The notes beneath the pieces were generated by a model, which did not search any database, was not told the origin of the DNA, and was given only the letters and a program-made list of their open reading frames with translations. Below, piece after piece: positions 35,789 through 44,051 of a DNA stretch of 64,000 bases (positions are counted from its first letter, which is position 1; the number at the start of each line of letters is the position of its first letter). This stretch comes from Streptomyces nodosus (GTDB taxonomy: Bacteria; Actinomycetota; Actinomycetes; Streptomycetales; Streptomycetaceae). A program made the translations under genes and the position numbers. Location of the stretch: positions 1,638,501-1,702,500 of the forward strand of contig NZ_CP023747.1 in assembly GCF_008704995.1 (NCBI RefSeq), in the 5' to 3' direction.

Positions 35789-36691
35789 TCAGTGCGAGGG
35801 GCCGATGCTGCTGCCCACTCCCCCGCCGGTCGCCGTGTCCCCGACGGACCGGATTCCCTTGGTGATCCGGTCCATGTCGGAGAGCGGGGGCCCGTCGGGG
35901 CCCGCGTCGAAGGCGAAGCGGACGATGACCGGTGCCTGGGAGCCCGTGCTGGAGGGGAAGGCCAGCGACTGGACGTAGCCTCCGGGCCCCTTCGCGGTGA
36001 TGACGCGCCAGCGCACGAAGTACCCGGCACGGCCCGCGACCGCCACCTGCCCCGTCTTCACCACGTGGTGGGAAGTGATGCCCCCGTGGGGCCGGTTGCC
36101 GACCCCGTCGCGGTCGAACTGCGACTTCGCGGCGGCCTCGATGTCACCCTCGGCGAGCGCCTGCGGGGAGGGGTCCTCGCCGATCGCTGCGGTGCGCGAG
36201 AGCACCCGGCCGTGCCGGCAGAGGCCGGGGTCGCCGGGGCAGTCGTAGGTGCCCGGGGTGATCAGTACCGCATCGTCCTCGGAGAAGCTGTCGGGCGCGG
36301 CCCAGCCGTCGAGCACGGGGAAGGTGACCCCGTTGAGGTGGTCCACGACGACGCCCGGGTCCGTGGCGGCGGACGGCGAGGGCTGCTCGCTGCCGGGGGC
36401 GGAGGTCCCCGCCGCGGGCGGGGAGGTGGACGGCGCGGCTTCCCCGCGGTCCCGGCCGAGGGCGACCGCTCCGGCGACGATCGCCGTGGCCAGCACCACC
36501 CCGGCGGACGTCAGCGCGATCGCCCTGGCACGACGGGACCCCCCGCGGCGCGGTGGCTCCGCCGGCGCCATGGGCGGTGCGGGTGTCCCGGGCTGACGCC
36601 GGTGATCGGTCCACGCGGTCCCGTCCCACCAGCGTTCGGTGAGCGGGTACGACGGATCGCGGTACCAGCCGGGCGGGGGCGTACTGCTCAC
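35789..36691 (-). CDS. DUF2510 membrane protein
   Basis: 300 aa. The DUF2510 motif PPGWYRDPSYPLTERWWDGTAWTDH is at residues 6-30, split here only by normal length. A single helix (IALTSAGVVLATAIVAGAVAL) lies at about 57-77. A Ser/Pro/Thr linker leads to an outer domain of about 190 residues with two Cys (TYDCPGDPGLCRHG). DUF2510 is thought to be a short cytoplasmic binding module on actinobacterial membrane proteins. Role unknown. Confidence 0.85.
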   Translation of the reverse strand: MSSTPPPGWYRDPSYPLTERWWDGTAWTDHRRQPGTPAPPMAPAEPPRRGGSRRARAIALTSAGVVLATAIVAGAVALGRDRGEAAPSTSPPAAGTSAPGSEQPSPSAATDPGVVVDHLNGVTFPVLDGWAAPDSFSEDDAVLITPGTYDCPGDPGLCRHGRVLSRTAAIGEDPSPQALAEGDIEAAAKSQFDRDGVGNRPHGGITSHHVVKTGQVAVAGRAGYFVRWRVITAKGPGGYVQSLAFPSSTGSQAPVIVRFAFDAGPDGPPLSDMDRITKGIRSVGDTATGGGVGSSIGPSH

Positions 36692-36782
36692 CCCCTCACT
36701 CTAGGGCGTGTTCCGAAAGCGCCGGGGGCCGCCGCAGCACGGGAATGGTTCGGTCCGGCCCCGGGCGGTACGCTGCGACCGC

Positions 36783-37202
36783 ATGTTCTTCCGTGCCCCG
36801 AAACCACGAGAACACCTCAGCCGCACCGAGCTGTTCACACGACGACTGGCCCTGCTCTTTCTGCTGCCGATCGGCTGGGGTCTGTTCCAGCTGGCCGGTG
36901 CCCTGCCCGCCTCGGGGGATCCGACGTGCGCGGGCATCCTCGAGGGGGAGGACGGGGAGGAGACCCCGGGAAGTCACCTGCGCCCCGGGCAGACCTGCAC
37001 CCGGTACGACGGACAGCACCGGACCGGCAGCCAGACCTTCGAAGAGGCCCTGAATCTGCGCGCGCAGCACCAGCGCGAACTGCTGCTGCAGGGAGCCGTC
37101 CTCACCGGCTACGGGGTGATCGGTCTGACGGTGACCTTCCACCACATCGGGCTCCCCCGGCGCCGGGCCGACACAAGCCCACAGGAATCGCCCGACGGCT
37201 GA
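36783..37202 (+). CDS. Small two-helix membrane protein
   Basis: 139 aa from ATG 36783. One helix at about 23-42 (LALLFLLPIGWGLFQLAG) and one at about 100-120 (LLQGAVLTGYGVIGLTVTF) flank an outer loop containing two cysteines (DPTCAGILEG, GQTCTRYDG). The topology suggests an external loop with a possible disulfide. No family recognised. A 17-bp tandem duplication spans the stop codon without changing the product. Confidence 0.65.
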   Translation: MFFRAPKPREHLSRTELFTRRLALLFLLPIGWGLFQLAGALPASGDPTCAGILEGEDGEETPGSHLRPGQTCTRYDGQHRTGSQTFEEALNLRAQHQRELLLQGAVLTGYGVIGLTVTFHHIGLPRRRADTSPQESPDG

Positions 37203-37224
37203 CCCGGCCCGACGGCTGACCCGG
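37191..37224. repeat. 17-bp tandem duplication across a stop codon
   Basis: CCCGACGGCTGACCCGG occurs twice head to tail (37191-37207 and 37208-37224). The first copy contains the TGA of the gene ending at 37202. Confidence 0.8.
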
Positions 37225-37291
37225 CCCGCCGGGCAGGACTTTCCCGAGGGTCAACCGCCCGCCGGGGCAAGGCCGTCGGGCTCCTCCTCCC

Positions 37292-38107
37292 TCAGAGAGG
37301 GGTGACATAGGCGCCCGAGATCCCGCCGTCCACCAGGAAGTCGGTGGCGTTCACGAAGGAGGAGTCGTCGCTGGCGAGAAAGGCCACCGCCGCGGCGATC
37401 TCCTCGGCCTCGGCGAACCGGCCGACCGGGATGTGGACCAGGCGGCGCCGGGCCCGCTCGGGGTCCTTGGCGAACAGCTCCTGGAGCAGCGGGGTGTTGA
37501 CCGGCCCGGGGCACAGGGCGTTGACCCGGATGCCCTCCCGGGCGAACTGCACGCCCAGTTCACGGGACAGGGCGAGGACCCCGCCCTTGGAGGCGGTGTA
37601 GGAGATCTGCGAGGTGGCCGCCCCCATACGGGCCACGAAGGACGCCGTGTTGATGATGGAGCCCCTGCCCTGGCGCCGCATATGGGGGATGGCGGCCTTG
37701 CAGCACAGATAGACGGAGGTCAGATTGACCTCCTGGACCCTTCTCCAGGCCTCGAGGCCGGTCTCCAGGATGGAGTCGTCGTCGGGCGGTGAGATGCCCG
37801 CGTTGTTGAAGGCGATGTCGACGGAGCCATAGGTGTCCTGGGCGGTGCCGAAGAGCGCCTCGACCTGCTCGGCGTCGGTGACATCGGTCCGGACGAACAG
37901 CCCGCCGGTCTCCTCGGCGGCGGCCTTGCCGCGGGTCTCGTCGATGTCGGCACAGACCACATGGGCCCCCTCGGAGGCGAGCCGGCGCGCGGTGGCGCGT
38001 CCGATGCCGCTGCCGGCACCGGTGACCACGGCGGTACGGCCGACGAGCCGTCGGCAGACGATGTCCTCGCCGGACACGGCGGGGGAGGTGGTCCTGGATG
38101 CGGTCAC
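37292..38107 (-). CDS. Short-chain dehydrogenase/reductase of the glnA4-type cluster
   Basis: 271 aa from GTG 38107, overlapping the aldehyde dehydrogenase stop (GTGA). Classical SDR: TGAGSGIGRATARRL (cofactor loop), CADID (an acidic end of strand 2, favouring NAD), NNAG, catalytic S-x12-YTASK (YTASKGG), and CPGPVNTPL. C-terminal VNATDFLVDGG is typical. Last gene of the minus-strand operon glnA4-aldh-sdr. In the proposed gamma-glutamylated route it could oxidise the alcohol group of gamma-glutamylethanolamide to the aldehyde; that is inferred. Confidence 0.9.
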   Translation of the reverse strand: MTASRTTSPAVSGEDIVCRRLVGRTAVVTGAGSGIGRATARRLASEGAHVVCADIDETRGKAAAEETGGLFVRTDVTDAEQVEALFGTAQDTYGSVDIAFNNAGISPPDDDSILETGLEAWRRVQEVNLTSVYLCCKAAIPHMRRQGRGSIINTASFVARMGAATSQISYTASKGGVLALSRELGVQFAREGIRVNALCPGPVNTPLLQELFAKDPERARRRLVHIPVGRFAEAEEIAAAVAFLASDDSSFVNATDFLVDGGISGAYVTPL

Positions 38108-39507
38108 TGTGCGGGGCCCTCCGTGCTGATGAAGACGTTCTTGGTCTCGGTGAAGGCGGTGAGCGCGTCCGGGCCGAGTTCGCGGCCGATCCCGGACTGT
38201 TTGCAGCCGCCGAAGGGGGTCCAGTAGCGGACGCTGGAGTGGGAGTTGACGGACAGATTGCCCGCGCGGACGGCCCCGGAGACGCGCAGCGCACGGCCGA
38301 TGTCCCGGGTCCACAGGGAGCCGGAGAGCCCGTACGGGGTGGCGTTGGCGAGGCGGACCGCGTCGGCCTCGTCCTCGAAGGGCAGCACCACGGCGACCGG
38401 CCCGAACACCTCCTCGACGGCCACCCGGGCGTCCGGGTCGACCCCGGTGAGCACGGTGGGCGGGAACCAGAAGCCGGGCCCCTCGGGGGCCTTGCCGCGG
38501 ATACCGGGGGCGTCGTCGGGGACGTACGAACGCACCCGCCGGAGCTGGGACCCGGAGATCAGCGGGCCCATCCGGGTCCGCTCGTCGGCCGGGTCGCCGA
38601 CCGGGAACGACTCGACGGCGGGGGCGAGCAGTTCGAGGAAGCGGTCGTGGACCGAGCGCTGGACCAGGATGCGGGTGCGGGCGCAGCAGTCCTGTCCGGC
38701 GTTGTCGAGGAAGGACATCGGGGCGGCGGCAGCGGCGGTCTCGAGGTCGGCGTCGGCGAAGACGATGTTGGGGCTCTTGCCGCCGAGTTCGAGGGTGACC
38801 CGCTTGAGCCGGGCGGAGGCCTTCGCCGCCACCTGTCTGCCCACGGCCGTGGAACCGGTGAAGACGATCTTCGCCACCTCCGGGTGCTCGACGAGTGCGT
38901 CGCCCGCGACGGGACCATGGCCGGGGAGCACCTGGAACAGGCCCTCCGGGAGGCCCGCGTCGAGGGCCAGTTCGGCCAGGCGCAGCGCGGTGAGCGGGGT
39001 GGTCTCGGCGGGTTTGAGGAGCACCGCGTTGCCCGCCGCGAGCGCCGGCGCCGTACCCCATGCGGCGATCGGCATCGGGAAGTTCCAGGGCGCGATCACG
39101 CCGACCACACCGAGCGGTTCGAGGACGGTGACGTCCAGGCCCCCCTGGACCGGGATCTGACGGCCGGTGAGCCGCTCCACTCCCCCGGCCGCGTAGTCGA
39201 GCAGATCACGGACGTTGGCCGCCTCCCAGCGGGCGTCGCCGATCAGATGTCCGGCCTCCCGCACCTCCAGCCACGCCAGCTCCTCGAGGTGCGCGTCGAC
39301 GGTGGCGGCGAAGCGGCGCAGCGTCCGGGCACGGTCGCCGGGTGCGAGCGCGGCCCACCCGGACTGCGCCTTCGCCGCCCGTGCGACGGCCGCGTCGACG
39401 TCCTCGGCGGTGGCGGCGGGGACGGTGGCGACGACCTCCTCGGTGGCGGGATTCAGCACCCGGAGCTCCGGCTCGTACGGGACGGTCCGCAAGGGCTGGT
39501 CGGACAC
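38104..39507 (-). CDS. NAD(P)-dependent aldehyde dehydrogenase
   Basis: 467 aa, full length. Landmarks are PWNFPMPIAAW, KPAETTPL, FTGSTAVGRQV, the general base E240 in TLELGGKSPN, and the catalytic cysteine C274 in AGQDCCARTR. VFGPVAVVLPFEDEADA and NLSVNSHSS complete the pattern. It lies 11 nt after the synthetase gene and overlaps the SDR gene. Context suggests oxidation of a gamma-glutamylated aldehyde to the acid, as PuuC does in the putrescine pathway. Substrate not proven by sequence. Confidence 0.93.
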   Translation of the reverse strand: MSDQPLRTVPYEPELRVLNPATEEVVATVPAATAEDVDAAVARAAKAQSGWAALAPGDRARTLRRFAATVDAHLEELAWLEVREAGHLIGDARWEAANVRDLLDYAAGGVERLTGRQIPVQGGLDVTVLEPLGVVGVIAPWNFPMPIAAWGTAPALAAGNAVLLKPAETTPLTALRLAELALDAGLPEGLFQVLPGHGPVAGDALVEHPEVAKIVFTGSTAVGRQVAAKASARLKRVTLELGGKSPNIVFADADLETAAAAAPMSFLDNAGQDCCARTRILVQRSVHDRFLELLAPAVESFPVGDPADERTRMGPLISGSQLRRVRSYVPDDAPGIRGKAPEGPGFWFPPTVLTGVDPDARVAVEEVFGPVAVVLPFEDEADAVRLANATPYGLSGSLWTRDIGRALRVSGAVRAGNLSVNSHSSVRYWTPFGGCKQSGIGRELGPDALTAFTETKNVFISTEGPAQ

Positions 39508-39518
39508 GGCAGGCCCCC

Positions 39519-40889
39519 TTACATCCGTTCGAAGGAGCGGCGCAGCTCCCAGTCGGTCACCGCGGCGTCGAAGGCGGCCAGCTCGACGCGGGCCATGTTG
39601 CGGTAGTGGGCGACCACCTCATGGCCGAAGGCGGCCTCGGCGAGGGGGCTGGTCTCCCAGAGGTCGGCGGCCTCGCGCAGGGTGGTGGGCACCCGCTCGT
39701 ACGTGGCGGCGTAGGCGTTTCCCGGGCACGGCTCGGGCAGCTCCAGCTTCTGCTCGATGCCGTACAGTCCGGCCGCGACCATTCCGGCGACCGCGAGATA
39801 CGGGTTGACGTCACCGCCGGGCATCCGGTTCTCGAAGCGCAGCGAGCGGCCGCGGCCGACGACCCGCAGCGCACAGGTGCGGTTGTCGTGTCCCCAGGCG
39901 ACCGCGGTCGGGGCGAAGGAGCCGGGCTGGAACCGCTTGTAGGAGTTGATGCCCGGCGCGTAGAGCAGCGAGAAGTCGCGAAGGGCGGCGAGCTGCCCGG
40001 CGAGGAAGTGCCGCATGGTCTCCGACATTCCGCCGGGGTCGTCGGGGGTGCCGGCCATGACGGTGGCGCCGTGCTCGTCCACCAGCGAGAAGTGGATGTG
40101 GCAGGAGTTGCCCTCACGCTCGTTGTACTTGGCCATATAGGTGATCGAGACGCCCTCCTGGGCCGCGATCTCCTTGGCGCCGGTCTTGTAGATCGCGTGC
40201 TGGTCGCAGGTGACCAGGGCCTCGTCGTAGCGGAAGGTGATCTCGTGCTGGCCGGGGTTGCACTCTCCCTTGGAGGACTCGACGGTGAGTCCGGCGCCCT
40301 CCATCTCGGTGCGGATGCGGCGCATCAGGGGCTCGACGCGTCCCGCGCCGAGCACGGAGTAGTCGACGTTGTACCGGTTGGCCGGGGTGAGTCCCCGGTA
40401 GTCCGCCTCCCAGGCCTGTTCGTAGGAGTCCTTGAAGACGATGAACTCCAGCTCGGTGCCGACCCGGGCGCCGAGTCCGAGGGCGGCGAGGCGGTCGAGC
40501 TGGCGGCGCAGGATCCGGCGGGGGGCGGCTACCACGGGTGAGCCGTCGCTCCAGGCGACATCGGCGATGACCAGCGCGGTGGCCTCGTTCCAGGGCGCCC
40601 GGCGCAGGGTGCTCAGGTCCGGGTGCAGGGCGACGTCGCCGTAGCCGCGGTCCCAGGAGGCCAGTTCATAGCCGTCGACCGGGTTCATCTCGGCGTCGAC
40701 CGCGAGGAGATAGGCGCAGCTCTCCGTGCCGTGCTCCAGGACCTCGTCGAGGAAGAAGCGCGCGCCGAACCGCTTGCCCTGGAGACGGCCCTGCATGTCG
40801 GGGAAGGCCAGGACCACGGTGTCGATCTCGCCGCCCGCGACGAGGGCGTGCAGCTCCTCGACGGCGAGCGGTGGTGTGCGGTGTGCCAC
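39519..40889 (-). CDS. glnA4: Glutamine-synthetase-like gamma-glutamyl amine ligase (GlnA4 type)
   Basis: 456 aa. N-terminal beta-grasp (GEIDTVVLAFPDMQGRLQGKR) and C-terminal catalytic domain with GTELEF, KGECNPGQHEI, the ATP/metal segment NSCHIHFSL, APGINSYKRFQPGSFAP, HDNRTCALRVVG and RFENRMPGGDVNPYLA. No adenylylation-tyrosine loop typical of housekeeping GlnA is seen. From memory, its context equals S. coelicolor SCO1613 (GlnA4), reported to ligate glutamate to ethanolamine. Neighbouring SDR, aldehyde dehydrogenase, GntR regulator and gamma-glutamyl hydrolase support a gamma-glutamylation pathway for an amine. Confidence 0.85.
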   Translation of the reverse strand: MAHRTPPLAVEELHALVAGGEIDTVVLAFPDMQGRLQGKRFGARFFLDEVLEHGTESCAYLLAVDAEMNPVDGYELASWDRGYGDVALHPDLSTLRRAPWNEATALVIADVAWSDGSPVVAAPRRILRRQLDRLAALGLGARVGTELEFIVFKDSYEQAWEADYRGLTPANRYNVDYSVLGAGRVEPLMRRIRTEMEGAGLTVESSKGECNPGQHEITFRYDEALVTCDQHAIYKTGAKEIAAQEGVSITYMAKYNEREGNSCHIHFSLVDEHGATVMAGTPDDPGGMSETMRHFLAGQLAALRDFSLLYAPGINSYKRFQPGSFAPTAVAWGHDNRTCALRVVGRGRSLRFENRMPGGDVNPYLAVAGMVAAGLYGIEQKLELPEPCPGNAYAATYERVPTTLREAADLWETSPLAEAAFGHEVVAHYRNMARVELAAFDAAVTDWELRRSFERM

Positions 40890-40921
40890 GGAGGGTCTCC
40901 TTCGGTCCGCCGAGGGTCATA

Positions 40922-40951
40922 AGACCGACCGGCACAGGGGGCGGTCGGTCT
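40922..40951. promoter_or_regulatory. Inverted repeat between glnA4 and the GntR regulator
   Basis: AGACCGACCG (40922-40931) is an exact reverse complement of CGGTCGGTCT (40942-40951), with a 10-bp spacer; each arm contains a GGTCGGTC core. The repeat lies midway in the 104-bp divergent promoter region. Likely operator for the adjacent GntR regulator, possibly controlling both directions. Confidence 0.6.
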
Positions 40952-40993
40952 AAGGTATGGCTGCGAACCATTGGCTGGGAAGGGGGCGCGGCC

Positions 40994-41740
40994 ATGTCGC
41001 GGGCGGAACCCGACGGAGACCGCGACGGCCCACGGGACCGGCTGGCCCCGGTCCTGCGGCCGGTGCGGGCGGGCAACGGCTTCGAGGAGGCGCTGGAGCA
41101 GATCCTCCAGGTGGTCCGCCTCGGGCTGGTGCCGGACGGCGAACGACTGCCCGCGGAGCGGGAGTTGGCGGAGCGGCTGGGCATCAGCCGGGTGACGCTG
41201 CGCGAGGTGCTGAAGGTGCTCCAGGAGCAGGGTCTGGTCGAGTCGCGGCGCGGGCGCTACGGCGGCACCTTCGTACGGGTGTCCGGGGGCGCGGCCGGGG
41301 AGGACGAGCTGCGCCGGCGGATCGGGCGGATCGACATCGAGGACGCGCTGCGCTTCCGGGAGGTGCTGGAGGTGGGGGCGGCCGGGCTGTGCGCGGCCGG
41401 GGGCCTCACGGCGGAGCAGGCCGGGCGGCTGCGCACGGCGCTGGCGGGCACCCGGGAGGCACCGCTGACGGAGTACCGGCGCCGGGACACCCTGCTGCAC
41501 CTCACCCTGGCCGAACTGTGCGGATCGCCGTCGCTCACGGCGCAGTACGCGGCGGTCAGGGCGACGGTGAACGACCTTCTGGACTGCATCCCGCTGCTGG
41601 TACGGAATCTGGAGCACTCGCAGCGGCAGCACGAGGCGCTGGTGGAGGCGGTGCTCGACGGGGACGCGGACGGCGCGCGGGAGATGATGCGGGAGCACTG
41701 CGCGGGCACGGCGGCGCTGCTCCGGGGCTTTCTGGCCTGA
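40994..41740 (+). CDS. GntR-family (FadR subgroup) regulator
   Basis: 248 aa from ATG 40994 with AAGGGGG upstream. The winged helix-turn-helix (residues 25-95) contains LPAERELAERLGISRVTLREVLKVLQEQGLVESRRGRYGG. The C-terminal FCD all-helical ligand domain contains RFREVLEVGAAGLCA, DTLLHLTLAELCGSP and QRQHEALVEAVLDGDADGAREMMREH, where Asp/His residues usually hold a metal. Divergent from the ligase operon; probably its repressor. May correspond to the ethanolamine-utilisation regulator described in S. coelicolor, from memory. Confidence 0.92.
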   Translation: MSRAEPDGDRDGPRDRLAPVLRPVRAGNGFEEALEQILQVVRLGLVPDGERLPAERELAERLGISRVTLREVLKVLQEQGLVESRRGRYGGTFVRVSGGAAGEDELRRRIGRIDIEDALRFREVLEVGAAGLCAAGGLTAEQAGRLRTALAGTREAPLTEYRRRDTLLHLTLAELCGSPSLTAQYAAVRATVNDLLDCIPLLVRNLEHSQRQHEALVEAVLDGDADGAREMMREHCAGTAALLRGFLA

Positions 41741-41840
41741 CGACGGCGTCATGGCGCCCCGGTCGCACCTCGGCCTTGATACGGCGCCCCTCACTCCGCA
41801 AAGGTATGCCCGTGCACCATGGAAATCCCGGGAGGTCCCT

Positions 41841-42533
41841 GTGTCCGGACGGCCGCTGATCGGTGTGAGCACCTACTGGGAGACCGGTACGCGCTGGGGC
41901 GTCTGGGAGCTGGACGCGGCGCTGCTGCCGACGGGCTACCCCCTGCTGGTGCGACGGGCCGGCGGGCTGGTCGCGATGCTGCCGCCGGACGACCCGGCGC
42001 ATGCGGCGGCGGCCGTGGCCCGGCTGGACGGCCTGGTGATCGCGGGCGGCCCGGACGTCGACCCCGCACGCTACGGCGCACCCCGCTCCCCGCGCACCGG
42101 GCCGCCCGCCACCGAGCGGGACGCCTGGGAACTCGCCCTGATCGAGGCGGCGCTGGCGTCCGGCACCCCGCTGCTCGGCATCTGCCGGGGGATGCAGTTG
42201 CTGAACATCGCCCTCGGCGGCACACTCGTCCAGCATCTCGACGGGCACACGGCGGACGTCGCCGGGGTCTTCGGCCGTCATCCGGTCGTACCGGTGCCGG
42301 GCACCCGGTACGCCGCCGCCGTCCCGGAGGAGACCGTCGTGCCGACCTCCCACCACCAGGCCGTGGACCGTCTCGGCGAGGGACTGGTGGCGTCGGCGCA
42401 CTCGGCGGACGGCACGGTGGAGGCCGTCGAACTCCCCGCTGCCCGCTGGGTGCTGGGGGTGCAGTGGCATCCGGAGATGGCGGAGGACCTCCGGGTGATG
42501 CGGGCCCTGGTCCGCGCCGCGTCCGACGGTTGA
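41841..42533 (+). CDS. Class-I glutamine-amidotransferase-like hydrolase (peptidase C26, PuuD type)
   Basis: 230 aa from GTG 41841, with GGGAGG 5 nt upstream. The catalytic triad is visible: C115 in LLGICRGMQLLN, H210 and E212 in GVQWHPEM. ITYWETG-type STYWETGTRW at the N-terminus and SHHQAVDRLG are typical of gamma-glutamyl-GABA hydrolases. In this context it would release glutamate from the gamma-glutamylated end product (for ethanolamine, gamma-glutamylglycine). It lies 100 nt after the regulator on the same strand. Confidence 0.9.
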   Translation: MSGRPLIGVSTYWETGTRWGVWELDAALLPTGYPLLVRRAGGLVAMLPPDDPAHAAAAVARLDGLVIAGGPDVDPARYGAPRSPRTGPPATERDAWELALIEAALASGTPLLGICRGMQLLNIALGGTLVQHLDGHTADVAGVFGRHPVVPVPGTRYAAAVPEETVVPTSHHQAVDRLGEGLVASAHSADGTVEAVELPAARWVLGVQWHPEMAEDLRVMRALVRAASDG

Positions 42534-42569
42534 CGGCACGCTCCGGCCGGCCCCGCCGACGCCCCGGCA

Positions 42570-42890
42570 CTACCCGAACTTCACATATTTGTAGACGTGC
42601 CCCACGGCACCAGGCTCGATGGTGCTCTGGACGGCGCCCTTACAGCCTTTGGAGCGGTACGAACGCACCGTCCAGCCGGTGTAGTTCGACGCATAGAACG
42701 GGGGGTTGTCGCCCCTGAGGGAGTAGCAGCGGCCCGACTTCGGGGAGGACAGCGCTCCGTCCTGGCCGCCCACCCCGGAGGTGCTCCAGTAGAAGCCCCC
42801 GTCAGCCGCGTGCGCGGACATCGGCAGCGTCAGCAGAGCGGCCACCAGCAGTCCCGGGCCGGCCGCCCGCACGAGTTTCACACCAAGCAT
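42570..42890 (-). CDS. Small secreted protein
   Basis: 106 aa. A signal peptide (LVRAAGPGLLVAALLTLPMSAHA) is cleaved probably after AHA. The mature 75 residues are aromatic- and Gly-rich with two cysteines (SGRCYSLRG, SKGCKGAV) that probably form a disulfide. It resembles small secreted beta-type proteins of Streptomyces of unknown role. Convergent with the hydrolase gene. Confidence 0.7.
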   Translation of the reverse strand: MLGVKLVRAAGPGLLVAALLTLPMSAHAADGGFYWSTSGVGGQDGALSSPKSGRCYSLRGDNPPFYASNYTGWTVRSYRSKGCKGAVQSTIEPGAVGHVYKYVKFG

Positions 42891-42943
42891 TCCACAGACT
42901 CCAGCCTCTTCGATTGTTCATTCACCTCGTCGCCGCACGCCGC

Positions 42944-43780
42944 CTACCGATGGAACATCGAATTGAGAATCCAATTGCCGAGGCGCACTTTGGTTTCCTT
43001 GCTGGTGTGCACGTCGGTACCGTAGACGGGCACCCCCGACATCTTCTTCGGGCATTGGTTCAGGTCATTGCAGAGCTGGTGATAGATATCCAGGTAGTGC
43101 ACCCCGGGATACTTCTTGCTGAATTCCAGGAGAATCCCGGACAGCAGGACCGCGACCGAGCCCGGGACATGCGCGAAGGTGGACCCGAAGACATAGACCG
43201 GAGTTCCCCGCCGCGAGAGGATCCGGACGGCCCGGTCAAGATTGACCACAAACCTCTTCCGCGCCTTGTCGTCGCGAATCGTCACCGGCTTGCCACCCGG
43301 GTCGATCTGCTGCTCGGCCGCATCCCACTGGACGCTCAGCAGAACCGCGTCCGGACGCACCTTGTCCATCAGGGCGGGCCACTCGCGCTCCCAGTCCGGA
43401 CAGTGCCGGTTCGGCATCGGATTGATCGGCTTGCGGATCCCGCAGGCGAGCACCGAGGCGTCCTTGACCTGCCCCTTTCCATGAAAGGCCGCAGCGATCC
43501 CGGAAGCCGCGTCCCGCGCCCAGGAGTCGCCGACGACCAGCACCTTCTTCCCTTCCGCACCCGGCAGCAGGGTGGGCTGCCCCCAGGGAGGGAGACCGGT
43601 GTTACGCGCGGACCGAGGCGCTTCGGGGTACGAGCACGGAGCCGCATAGCAGGGAATGGGCGAGCGTGCCTGCCCCAGTTCATGAGCAACGCCGGGGACG
43701 CCGTCCGACCAGCCGGAAATACTGCCTGCCAGGCACAGGGAGACACCTTTCAACACCTGACACACAAGCATTTTCGCCAA
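42944..43780 (-). CDS. SGNH-hydrolase-like protein, copy A
   Basis: 278 aa. The SGNH block I nucleophile is in VLVVGDSWARDAASGI; the C-terminal DVHTSKETKVRLGNWILNSMF holds the Asp-x-x-His pair expected in block V. A mid-region CxxxxxxxC pattern (LACGIRKP, RHCPDWERE) is shared with the 44052 protein. The N-terminal 25 residues are weakly hydrophobic and not a convincing signal peptide, so export or the exact start is uncertain. Probably an acetyl- or acyl-esterase/transferase acting on a surface polymer. Lower GC than its neighbours. Confidence 0.78.
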   Translation of the reverse strand: MAKMLVCQVLKGVSLCLAGSISGWSDGVPGVAHELGQARSPIPCYAAPCSYPEAPRSARNTGLPPWGQPTLLPGAEGKKVLVVGDSWARDAASGIAAAFHGKGQVKDASVLACGIRKPINPMPNRHCPDWEREWPALMDKVRPDAVLLSVQWDAAEQQIDPGGKPVTIRDDKARKRFVVNLDRAVRILSRRGTPVYVFGSTFAHVPGSVAVLLSGILLEFSKKYPGVHYLDIYHQLCNDLNQCPKKMSGVPVYGTDVHTSKETKVRLGNWILNSMFHR

Positions 43781-44051
43781 TCCCTCCGGAGAAAGGAAGC
43801 ACGCAATTCGTCGACAGGTTCCGATAACTCGGACAACGACCTCGGAGCGTACCGGTGGGAAACTGGACGACCGCCCGGCGCGACCCGATGGTGCCGTGTT
43901 TCACCGGATCGGCCCAAGCCGTCCGGAAACCGCCTCCGGATGACTGCACCGATGGGCGCGCCAGAACTCGGCACAGCACCCGGACGACTAATCTCCCGAT
44001 CGGCAACGCCGTCCGACGACGACGGACTCCCGAGAATCCAGGTGGGTAATC

